Part shown: one piece after another, positions 15,201-28,000 of the stretch
Layout of the letters: each line of letters starts with the position of its first letter
Numbering within the stretch: the stretch's first letter is position 1
Source: Cristatella mucedo
Taxonomy: Eukaryota; Bryozoa; Phylactolaemata; Cristatellidae
Reading direction: 5' to 3'
DNA: 64,000 nucleotides
Assembly (NCBI GenBank): GCA_009760855.2
Contig: WPIO01000001.1
Location: 8,006,001 to 8,070,000 of the forward strand
Program-made: the position numbers and the translations under genes
The notes under the pieces: model-generated
Told to the model about the DNA's origin: nothing
Seen by the model: the letters and a program-made list of their open reading frames with translations, nothing else
The model's database searches: none

Positions 15201-16057
15201 GTTGTTGGGTGAATTTATTTTGCTAAATACGGTGAAATCGCTTACTATTATTTATCGCTTGTTATCGCTTATTTAAGGAAATGATCCGCGGATAATTTAT
15301 TATGAATTAAAAGTCTTATAGTTTGTAAATAACGAAGCTAAATAATAACTTCTTTCGTAGAATTTAATTTATTTTGATCGCTGGCCAGCTTGGGAATCAG
15401 CCAGGTATTTGCCACCTCAGAATACATATGAAAAATAAATTAATATAATCAGGATATCATTACAGTTTCTACTTGAAGCACACCCATTTATTGTACATTT
15501 CAAACCAAAAAGTGAAATGACAATTACAAAGTTTTAGAAGGCTGAGCTCAGCCACGTTGGCCTAACGATATTTTTAGGCCTATAATGGCTGTGTGTCAAT
15601 CATTTAACGATAATGTTTTGTAGAAGATACATTCTTAGATAAAATAAAACATCTTAGGAATCTTCCAGAAGAATTATAACACCTTAGCATCCTCAGTAAA
15701 ATGACTGGCAGTTGGAGTTGTGACAACGGGCTTTGAAATAAGTCTATTTAGAATTTAGAAATAAGAATTTTCTCTGTGGTAACAACATGAGATGTTTTGA
15801 GGAAGCCCAGCATTAAAGTTGAAGCATGTAGGAACGGCTGAAACGCCCCCTAGTGCCTGCTGACAGGTACTCGTGCGGTGAGAATGGTGAAGAGGTGAAA
15901 CGAAGAGAGTATGAACTTAAACTAGGATGTTATTTAACAGGACTGCCCTGAGGGCTGCAGAATCTAGCAAGGTTTGAGAGTAAAATATTCCCCCCCCCGA
16001 TTATAATGAGTGCGGTATATATATATAAATATAAATATAAATATATATATATATATG

Positions 16058-16105
<48 letters not shown>

Positions 16106-19100
16106 GATGCGCTTGTCTGTTTGTAAATAGGGAGAGCGAGGTAAGAAGATTGAAGAGAGAGACTCAACTAAAACAAGGGGCAAAAAAAGAAAGCAGCAGG
16201 GATCGTACCGGAAAAAGAGTAGGACAAGGAAGATAAGGAGGAGGGTACGAGGAGAAAATTAATTTTGATTGGCAACGCAAGGTAAGATCCATCATTACAA
16301 GCTCTACAGATTCGTTAATGATGTCCTGCCACATAAGGCAGGACTGGTCTTGCGTGGTGAGATTGTGCCCATCATGATCTCTCGTTAGACGACCACATCA
16401 GCTCCACAGTCAAATCAGCCTATTTTCAGCTTCATAACATTGCTCAAATTAGGACTTGTTTAGATAAGGATACCACGTCCAAGTTGGTCCATGCATTCGT
16501 GACATCTCGTCTCGACTTCTGCAACTCACTGCTTACTGGCCTACCAGCATGTGCGATCAGGCGATTGCAGCTGGTGCAAAACTCTGCAGCTAGGCTGGTC
16601 TGTCGTGAGCGTCGCAGTTGCCACATTACTCCACTTCTCGCCGACCTGCACTGGTTACCAGTCAAGCAACGGATTGACTTCAAGGTTTTGTCGCTCACTT
16701 TTAGGTCTCTTCATTCTATGGCTCCAGCCTATCTTTCAGAGATACTACCCCATCAGGCAAAGCATCGTACCACTCGCTTTTCGGAATCCAACAGTCTAGA
16801 AATACCTCGTACAAACCTTAAATCCTTTGGAGACCGTGCATTTAGCTCGTATGCTCCCACAGCCTGGAACTCCCTCCCGACCTGCATCAGAACATCCCCT
16901 GACCTGACCACATTTAAAAGAAACTTAAAAACATACCTATTTAGGACAGCATTTAGTGGGTCCTTGTGATTCGTCCTCGATGTGCTTATGCGTGCTGACA
17001 CTGTTCATGCTGCAACTAACCACATTTGCATGCTGACCCAGTGCATGTAACCCCTAACCATGTTATTCATTTTGTTTGTTTTTCAAGCATGATTTTACTT
17101 ACTATTCTATTGCGTATCACTTTGCAGCAAATGTAAAGCGCCTAGAAAGAGATTAAGTTCTCTGAGGGCGCTTTATCAAGTGCAATATTATTATTATTAT
17201 TATTATGATAAATAGTACCTAGACACGTTTCCAAGTGTCTTTGTCCACTAGGAAATGCAAAAAATAGTTTCACAGCGATTCCTACAGTGAAATTATCTTG
17301 ATAATAGAAGTTTACTGTAATTTGCACGAGAGTGCCTAACTTTTAAAGAAAAGTGATAGTTTTCAATTGCACCAAGTATCCCATGCAAGTGCAGCAAAGT
17401 TTCACGCATATACATAAAAAACCTAATGATTACATCTGAAACTAAGTGTAACAGACTTTTTCAAACGAATGACCGGACATTTAGGTTGCTTAGCATTGAA
17501 GGTAATTTATGTAGTTGCTTCCAGAAATGGCTGCAGAGGAGCTGCATTGGTAGTAACTTATTTAAAGCCAACTTATAAGTTTAATGGATATCGAGGTCAC
17601 TCATATCTGACACGACCAAGTTGCACACTTTTGTTGTTAAACTTATTGAAAAAATGTCTCAATTGGAACGTCTAATACTTGTCATGGCAATCAATCGCTA
17701 TAATAATCAGGTGCTATCTTGAGTTCAGCTTACTTTCAAAACTAATATCGGATGGCGAATAGAAATAAAAACCATAATGGCAATAAGAAAAGCTAACAAA
17801 TAAAACAAATGAGATTAAAAAGTGCTTCGTTACCTCAATAGATCCCATAAGTTTGGTGTTTCCTCTCTCAAGCCTTCCGTTGTAAGAACCACTGAACCAG
17901 CTGGTCATAACCAGGTTTCGCTTCAGTGTGATATTAGTTCCACTGACTATGATCCCGGCTCCAACGGTTCCAAATATGACATTTTCTTCAACAGTAAGCC
18001 CAGATGTGGCTCCATGAACACCGATTGCAGTGTTGAATCCATCATGGAATGAGTTGCGTTTGCAGTACGACGGAAGTTCATTCGACACGGGACCTGTATC
18101 CAGCCAGGTCATTGAAAACCTTGGATCGTAGTCATCAACGAAGCCGTCTTGTCCGCTGTTGAAGAATTCGACATACTCGACTCGGGCATATCCTAAAATT
18201 ACGAAATATTAACAGAGGCACGGTAAAATTTGCGAATGAGGATCTCTGCTTTAAAATTGTCATGGATGTAGATGAAGCAGAATAAACCACAATTTGTATT
18301 GTCAAAGTACTTTAAAAGTCCTGACTGTTAAACCTAAAATCATAACCTACATCTATTACGTATTTTATACAAGTTAACTCCGAACGATGAAAAATCAGGC
18401 ATGAATACACCGTTTGAACTTGTTCTCTTTAATTTAGAAGAAGCAAGTATCTAGCACTTTAGCTTAAAAGAGTCACTGCATTAAATAGAACTTCGAAAGA
18501 GAATGCATCTCAAATTGAATAAATTGCAGCTTCTGGCTAGAATAGCAGGCATGCAGTTCCTTAAAAGCATGTAAATGCAAACCCCAAACCCCAAATCACA
18601 AACCCCAAAACCCAAAGTGCTTGCCCCATCCTGTTGATTACAGACTAGACAAGATACTTATAGAATAGACTAGAAGCATATTTAAATATTTATTATATCT
18701 TTGAGATTAATAATTGCTATTATTGTTATAATTACCCAAAGCTTAGTGAAGACCTTATCTTCGTCCAATGATCTATAAAACGGATGTGATTCATGACTTA
18801 AAAAGTTACATCATAGACGAAATCCCATTTAGCTATAAAAAAACCTTGCTCTTCAGAGCAATTCTGTTTCAGGGAATTTTGTATGATTGATTAAATAAGC
18901 TGAAACTGTTCATGTTACCAGTACAAAAACGATACGTTTGCTTTCCATTATTGTTTTTCATTCGTGGGAGATTAGGCTTCTATGCAGTGCGTGTAAAGTG
19001 CTTAAGAAGAAATTGGAAATCCCTATACAAATGTCAAATTACTAGAGTTTAAGAACAATTTTGGGATCCTTTTTAGTAAGGCTTACCAATTTCATTGCAA

Positions 19101-22100
19101 ATGCAACCGCCGAAACGTACTTATCTTAAATAAATAAATAAATAAATGCTAGCTGATTAAACAGCCTCTTTTGTATAGCGACAGTAGAGCCTTTCCGGCT
19201 ATCACCACCGCTTGCAGTGGCGATACAGGATCGCCCACAGCAGGATTCGAGCTCACGACCTCGGGCCCGAGGTCGTGAAAAGCAACCGCCTTACCTAGTG
19301 AGCCATTACGGCTCACCTGAATCTTCATATCAGTCTTGCTATCCTCAAATACTTTGCTAGCCCACCAACAGCAGTCATGTCCTGTTCTGATACAGTTTTA
19401 GAGCTTGAACTTCCACGATTCAATTTATCATTACTTTCGCATTGCACTGAATGTGTTTACAATGTCGAGCGTATTAGTGACAGAGCAAGCAGTATGTCGA
19501 CCAATGGTAAACAGTTGGTCCGTGGTACTAAAGGCTGGCTAATCGTATATTGCTTGAGAAGAGATGGCTTTTGCTCTCACATGCCACGAATGCTTTACGG
19601 TTGGGTTACGTTTTTCGTGGGTGATGCTACAATATTTTATCGAACGTAAAGCCGCATGCCAAAATATATTTGATAGAATCGTAAAAAATTTAAATGACTA
19701 TATGCTTATGCAATCCGGGGTTCAGTTGCATGACAATGCTATGCTTAAAAAAATTGATAAATTCCATGCCATGCAGTCTGCAATCAGAGAGGCAGCTGTC
19801 GTTCAAGATGTCAAGTTCTATAACACATGCATGTCCCGAAGGCAGCGGGTAATCAGGCTGACGTCTTAGTTGTAGCATAGGCCCTTAAGTTACCACCAGG
19901 TGTGTGGAGAAGCAGCCTCCAATGTTTAATAGGAGGGTGATCTCTGAGTCATTGTTTCAATCGTCTGGATAAAACCTAGTTTACGATACTGATTTCACGA
20001 TAGTCACGTATCTTGCTAAACTAATTAAGAGACTGCATAGTATGTGCAAGTGTCCTGAGAATCACGTACTTAAAGCTCGCCCTTGAGGCTGGTGTCAAGT
20101 ATGTTGGTAACCAGCAGTATAAAGGTAAATGAAGCCGATACAACTAATTAGCCGTAAAAAAGCAGGAAGAGTATCCGTACGCAAACGGAGCTGATGGCAT
20201 ACTGATATATGTATGTATGTATTAATGTATGCATCTCCATCTGTAACTCCACAAAAACTAGGAAGACTATGTGGGTGCTACGAAAAGGATTTTTGTGCTG
20301 TGCAATCTCAGCCACGGCTTTCAGGACGCATTTGATGCATGAAAGATTTAATCTTACAAGACAAAACAAAAGTGAGAAGCAAAGCTGAGTCAGGAGATCT
20401 GCTTAAGTGGTGAGTACCATGGTAGTAGCACCTCAGGACGGCTGGAAAGGATGTGCCTTAGTGGGCAGATGGAGAGCATTTGTCGTTGCCCAGGAACTGT
20501 GAAAGTGAGTTCCACAGCTTTCAATCTTCAGAGTACCAGCTTGGTTGCCGACAGTCTTTAAACGGGGAAAGGCAACAGATAATTAATTGTAGATACATGA
20601 CCTGAGGGCACGGGGAGGCTGAAACTGATGCAGTTTAGCTAGGTTTGAAGAAGTTACGCTGAGGCCGGCTTGATGGGTCAGCCTAAAAAGTTTGCTCTGG
20701 ATCCACTGATCGACCGTCAGCCATCTACGGTATTTCAGCGAAAGAGATGCGAGGTCAATCTTCTGGGATTTGTAACATAGCACTGCAGAAATATTAATCG
20801 CAAGCTTCTGTGACCTAATGGCTTCTTTGGTAGTCTAGCCAAAAGGGAGTTACAATAATTTAGCCGAGACAAAACCAAGACAATAGTAAAATATTTTGAA
20901 AGCCATCATGGAAGACAGCTCCTAACTATAGATGGGTTTCATACGTGATAGATACTTCTTTAAGCAGCCGTCTTAACGAACCTTTCTAAATTCAGGAACC
21001 AGCCGAAGACGACATCCAAATTCTGAGCTCATTGTGACGGTCGTACAACTGCATAACCTATTAGAAGAGCAAAGCCACATACTCCAGCCTCACCCGTAGG
21101 TTTTTCTATTAGTAGCAGTTCTATATAATCATCTTTTAGTTTCAAAAATTTGCCGACATTCACAATCTATGCCTAGAGCTATCCTAATTTTGTCTAGGGG
21201 TTAAGGTGCTAGCCTTTAACGACACAGGTCAAAGTGCTCAAGTTTACGACCAAGCTCGTGGGATCGACTCCAGCAGCTTAGATGGAGCATTTGAATAGAG
21301 ATTAAGTTCTCCAACTTGCTACACAGATGAAGTGAACTATTCGAGTGATATCACCATTATTAAGTTCTCTTCAAACTGTGAATACGCGTTTAGGGTTCAG
21401 TCATTCAACTGATTTGTTGTGAATATGATCGACTTTTTTATAGATAGGCATCGAACTTCTTTATTAAAATGCTCTCAGTCAGACGATTGTGTGTGCTTAT
21501 CTGGAGGTTATATGTTACAACGATATAGTCACGTGTTCTCCCCAGGTCCTAGGCTAGTCTTGTGACCGTTACAGCAAGTTAAGTTTGTTTCCTTTCGTCA
21601 TGGCTTTCCTCAGAAGAAACTTGGTCATCAATGAACAGAGGATAGCAATAAATTAAAGCAATAATCCTGCTATTTTTCAGAGCGAAAATTTACCGATTCA
21701 CTAAATTTAGATATTGGGTAAGGCGGATGTGTAATAAACCTACCATTTCACGCAATACGGGTAAGCACAAGAATTACTTAGAAGCGGAAAATCTGCCGTA
21801 GGTGAGATCGTTGAGTCATTAACTGGGCTCTCGAGACTGTAATAGAAAGCTGGGTTCTACAGCTAAGCTAGACAAGATTTCTGGACTGCTTAACTAAGAT
21901 TAGAGAAATTCATACGATTTTCCAAGCTTGAGAGCATGCGTGACCGCTTCCAAAACACCCACGTTTTTTAAAGGCCGGCTTGAAAAATCTGTGTCACCCT
22001 CAGTTCGATGGCGTCACTATGCATGGCCGCTCTGAAAATTTGGAGGCTCTAGTAACTGAGCTTGTATGTATTAAGCAAATTGTATCGCTGAATCATTCAA

Positions 22101-24983
22101 AAGGATGTACACTATATAGAGATTGACCTCTTCTTTGTCTGGCCTGGTCTCAGAATTGCTAGCTAGTGGGTGGAGGGGAATAAAAGGAATACGATCCATT
22201 TTAATGTGACTATATCTTCAAATGCTATGCAGATCCTTAAGACAGAGCTGCTACTTATTGGAAATGCTGACAAACCAAAGGCTTTCAAAGGAAAACGGGC
22301 GAGCAGCAGGGGTTTCTATAGCGAGACAAGGCTAAAGCAATAACGATGGAAATACTATTCAGAGAATGGGTGAACATGATAAATCACGGCATGAGCAGAA
22401 CTAGCTGCCGGATTTTATTCTTTTAGACAATGCTTCGGCCCATTCAGTATCATGCCTTACAGTGTCGAACGTAATGTAGTCATACTCCATCTTCACTTAA
22501 CGTCAAAAGAGTGGCTTAAAGATGCAGGAATCAATGTCTCATTTAAGCAGCCATACCATCGATTTTGCATACAGTAGGCTGTCGATTAATTGGAAGCTGG
22601 GGAGCAGCAAATATATAAGTCAGAAATCTACCATTGTCAATGGAGTGCTGTATGAGTGCAACGCAATTGATATCACCGATCTAATCAGCCATTGCTTTCT
22701 AAATAAAAAGCTTTTTGCCAAGTAGGCAGTAAGCCAATTTTGAATGTTAAACTTTCCAATTCCAGAGACTTAAAGATTTGACCCTAAATTGAACGTTGTT
22801 TTTATCGTCATTTAACTTGCGAACGTTTGCTGCAATCTAGGTGCTGAGGTTAGCAGTAAGTTCATAAATATATTAACGCGAGTTTGACGTGCTGGAAGGC
22901 TGGTAGGGATTGAAACATAGGTACGGAGGTGTGTCATCTGCAAACAAGTGAAAAATTGAAGCTTGATTGTGCCAGGCAATTACATAATCGTGATGGAGAG
23001 TATAAATTGCGAATAGAGGTGGACCAAGCACAGAGCCCCGAGGTAATTATGTGCGTTAGTGGATCACCGTATGATCTAGCCTGCTTTTACCAGTACTCCG
23101 GAGTCTTCCACTGAGATAATATCTAGACCTTCGTTTCTTAGTGCCAGAAATACCCAGGCGAGATAATAGATGCTCAAGAAATACTTGATGTTCTATAGTA
23201 CGACACACTTCCAAAAGATGAAAAACAAGCCGAGAGACTTTGCCCAAGTCTGCATTCCTGAGAGGGTATTGCCGAAGCAATACCAAGTCAGTGGATGGAT
23301 TAGCTCTAAATTCAGACTGGAACCTACTTAGAACCTACAGGTTTCAAGTTTCAATCAAAATTTAGCTGATCTTCTACTACTCGTGTCAGTGCTTGTGATA
23401 GGAATGACAATAGGGAGACTTGCTAGAAGTTGCTTACGTTTTCTCGGTCTAGTCTTGTCTTATTAATTAGTAGCAAATGAACAGGCCTTTTTGAAAAGGC
23501 ACAGGGACCGGACTTAGTGCAAAGGTAATATTTAATATGTTACTTAATTCATGGCGTCGGTAGATCGATGAATCTTAGAAGTAGGATAGTGGGAATCAGT
23601 TCTAGAGGATAGCTGTTTACAGCCTTGGTGTACAATATATCGATTAATAAAATAGTGATCCCATGCTCTTCTTCATGCTCAGATGTTGGCTTCGCTCCAA
23701 GACACGATTATTGTGCCGAAAAGGGACACCGCAAATGCTACCTTTCTACGTTAGCTCCATATGAAGCAGCGTCAGCTGTATGAATAATCTGCGGCTTTGA
23801 TGGCTCAGGGAACTCCTTAATATTTTCAAGTTTAATAGCAACGTTCACACTTCAACCATATATTTTAATTATATATCTTGGTTTTTATTGCGGCCATAGC
23901 CCAGTTTCACATCAAAGTTTGCATTGCATTAATAGATTTTTTAACCTTCAGGAGAGATTGTCAACATTGAATTGTAGTGACGTTTTATTGAAAAGTAGCC
24001 AATCCTAGAGCCCAATTTATGTAGCAGCAGAAGAGACTTAAAGGCTTATAAAAGTAACTGATTTCAACAAAAAATTCACTTTGAAATTTTAGCAGTTGTT
24101 TGTATAACTTTCTTGAAGTTCTGACCTGCGGGTTAATATTACTACTACAAGCATACGACTCAGCTGAGAATAATACAGCAAAATCAATACCTTAATATTA
24201 TTGATCACTCTCCAGCAAAACATTTAGGGGCATTGAGCAGTAAAGTAAGGCACCACACGGGGCTCTTTACACTTTTTGTTTTTCAAATCAGGCATTAGGA
24301 ATATTTGGCTATGTTCAATAAATCCAGGTGCCACCCATCAAGAGATAATAGGCAACATTGTAGTTATGTTTGATGCTACATATACGGCGTACCATTGCTA
24401 CTTATTTTAGTTTAGGATCCTCTATCAGTAATGATCAGTTATATATTCATGTCATCAGTCGCGATCAGAACAATTTCTGCCGTTCATAATTCTTTCCTTC
24501 GCTTAGAATTAGTCGGTCGACGAAACAATGAGAGATTGAGATTCACTAACGATATTTTTAACTTGCTACTTAGCAAATAAGACTATAGGACACACTCTAT
24601 CAAGTGGAGAGACAGGGGTAGAAGTAAAATCCGCAAGCTTAGGCGGCGGCTAGCTTGCGACCCCAGAAGACTAAGCTTGCTATGACGACAACTGCATTTG
24701 TCACGTGACACCCGGAGCCCGTCTTCCACGTGCACTGTTCACAGAAACTATCAAACAATGAATAAAAAATTCTAGCACTGAAGGAATAAGACAGACGAGT
24801 AACACATGCAAAGTATCTTTGTGCAAGGAATATCACGTCTTGCTTAGTCGTGGAAAAGTCAAACTTCCAGGCAAGCATAAATTCAAAAAAGTTAGGCTCA
24901 CATGCATCAGACTAGGTAGCTCATTAAGCCCGGTGAAAATGGTCGGTTTCTCAAGTTTCTGTATGCAAAGAAGCTATGTATGT

Positions 24984-25042
<59 letters not shown>

Positions 25043-28000
25043 TGAATTTAGAGCAGTTTGACTGCACTTCTTGTAGGCAAACACCCAGAGGCTGTTTGGT
25101 AAGTCAGTCTCCTACATTTAAGGCACTTTTATGAGGACATGCATTGCACTAGATTTCTTGTATGCGTTTCAATTTGCGCTGATCTGAATCTCAGAACCTA
25201 TCACACAAGTTCACCTGTTTGAAGACGTAGCCCATCAAAAAACTGCCCAACGAGAATTCTTGCCCCGAAAGCGTCTTTTCCCAGATTTGGGTAGCTATTG
25301 CCCACAACTCTCAGGTTCCTTGTTAGCAAACCAACTTCCGCCGAGAGGCTATATGTGTAATCACCAACGGTATGCACAGCTCCTGAAAATAAGCAAGCAG
25401 AGCGGTGAATAAGAATAATAATAATAATGCACTTGATAAAGCGCCCTCAGAGAACTCAATCTTTTTTCAAGGCGCTTTACATTTGCTGCAAAGGGAAACG
25501 CGATTGAACCGTGAGTAATATCATGCTTGATAAACAACATGAACAACGTGGTTAGGGGTGACATGCACAGGGTCAGCATGCAAATGTGGTTAGTGGCAGC
25601 ACGCACAGTGTCAGCACTCATAAGCACATGAAGGACGAATCACAGGGACCCACTCAATACTGTCCTAAAAAGGTGTGTTTTAGGTTATTTTTAAATGTGG
25701 TCAAGTCAGGGAATCTTCTGACGCAAGTCCGGAGGGAGTTCTAGGCTTTTGGAGTATACGAACTAAATGCACGATCTCCAAAAGGATTTAAGGTTTGTAC
25801 GAGGTAGTAGTAAACTGTTGGATTCCGAAAACAGGGTGGTACGATGCTTGGCCTGGAGGGGGGCAGATCTGAGAGATAGGCTGGAGGAAAAGAATGAAGT
25901 GACCTAAAAGTGAGCGACAAAGCCATGAAGTCGATCCATTGCTTGACTGATAGCCAGTGCATGCCAGCGAGAAGTGGTGTGACGTGGCAACTGCGACGTT
26001 CACGACAGAAAAGCCTAGCTGCGGAGTTTTGCACCAGCTGAAATCGCCTGATTGCACGTGCCGGTAGGCCAGTAAGCAGCGAGTTACAGAAATCAAGTCG
26101 GGATGTCACAAATACACGAACCAATTTAGGCGTGGTATCCTTATCTAAACAAGCCCAAATTTTAGCAATTTTATATAGCGGAAATTAGGCAGATTTGACT
26201 GTGGAGCTGATGTGGTTGACTAAAGAGAGGTCATTTTGGAACATGACACCTAGATTTCGAGCTGATTCAACAGGAGATATGCTGGCAGAGCCAATTTTGA
26301 GCGCCAGTCCTTCCAATTTCTGAATCACACTAGGTTTTCTCATAACCAGTAACTAAGTTTTATCGTCGTTTAGTTTTAGAAAATTTGCTGCCATCCATGT
26401 GCGGATGTCATAAATACATGCAGCAAGTGAGTTGAGAGAATTTGAGATGCTCGAAGGCTGGGAGGGATAAAGGAAAGGTACAACTGAGTGAATCACTGCA
26501 TGCTCGGTTTGCTGCTAGATAATAAGATTTTTGCTCCAATGCAAGATCTTAACACAAATACAAAATTATGCCTCCTAATTTCGACGATAAAGACAGGAGG
26601 CGTACTTAATATACGACGACCTATCGTGTAGCACCATTTCGAGCTTCCGCTGACCTGCAACTAGCACTGCTATTTCAAATTAAATAATGCCAGTAATCTA
26701 AGATTGCCGTCCATATGATTCCTAAATTTATAAGATAACTAGACATTAGAGAAACAGCGATACCAGAGGATCCACTATTAGCAAAAGCTTTTGTACAGCA
26801 CTCCATTGGATCCATCTTTTTCCCCTATTTGAGAACGACCAACTGAGCATTACTAACCAGGTATCTCTTAATACATTTCCAGCGAAGAGTCTTCTGTGTG
26901 ACTTTTTATGCTTGAAATATAATGGCAACTGTGCTATTTTGCATGCTTCCCTAAGAAGGGTAATTTACTTGTCTTTAACTATTGGTTATTACTTCCTTCA
27001 TTACAGCGTGCTTTATAGAACCTGCATGGCTATTAGTTTATCCAAAGCACACTCTAATGAGTGCTTAATAATGACAACATAACTAATGGGAACCTAAGTG
27101 TTATCAGTATACCATCAAATGCCTTCTATAGCTGTCTACCGGAATCGCCACTTGTTGCTGCTAGCTTGTCAGCCAGTGTAGTCTTTTCTAGCTCATTACT
27201 TTGATATTTATGACACGACTAAAACTTAAGCATCAAAGAGGTAAACAAAGCATAAACTGAAAGACATTAATTACGCACAACACTGAGCAATAAATAAACT
27301 GTGTCGTTTACGGAAACGTTTACGGAGATAATTTAATTTTTATTTTCTGTTTTTTTTTATATTAAGCACACCCAAGGGTGCTTCTAGCACCCAAGGGTGC
27401 TTTGTTTTTTTAGATTTAATGATTTGCCATCGAACGACTTAGGCAACGGAGCCAAAAGAAATCCGCTTAGGACACTGAATAAGGAGTACGTGCTCATACT
27501 AGGTATCTTTCAGGTCAAGATCCGATCAGTATAGCATGAGCAAGTTCTAATTTCTTTCGTATAAAACGCAATCGATCACAAGAGTAATTGCGAAAAGCTT
27601 TGCATAAAAATGACTTTCTTTTGAACAATAATGACCGCTTAGGCTAATTAAAGCTCTAGAGCATTACGCCCACCCAGTCCCTGTGGCTTCAAGGACCTAC
27701 GCAGAGGGTGAGAGAAAGACAGACGCCTATAAAAAGTCACATTAGTCCAGGATTACTGGCAGCTAGAAGTATTTGGTTAAGACATGTATCTCCATCTGTA
27801 AGTCCATAAAGCCACTAAGACTATGTGGGTGTTAGGCAGGAGAGTTGTGTATAGCCCATAGACAGGCTAAACGGATTTCGGTACGAATTCAGTAGACAAA
27901 AGACTTCATCTCACAAAACAAAGAGAAAGTAGGAAGCATAGCAGAGCCATGAGAGCAGTTAAGGTAATCAGTAGCATGAAAGTAGCAGCTCAAGACCACC

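Larger units (their letters stand above)
12806..17833 (-). other. Intron 21 (exon 21 to 22)
   Basis: This phase-0 intron is about 5 kb. It contains an AT microsatellite at 16015 and a LINE-A copy at 16375. Nothing recognisable lies in 12806-16014, which is AT-rich with many short inverted repeats. Confidence 0.8.
18193..25214 (-). other. Intron 20 (exon 20 to 21)
   Basis: This phase-1 intron of about 7 kb is the richest in different elements: a telomere-like short array (18578), SINE family 2 (19137), an unclassified frame (19377), LINE B (20205), SINE family 1 (21185), a Tigger fossil (22205), a LINE (22790) and a GA microsatellite (24988). The gaps, including 23645-24985, show nothing recognisable. 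Confidence 0.8.

Noticed and set aside
16001-16183. Tyr/Ile-rich frames
   Set aside because: They are produced by the AT microsatellite.
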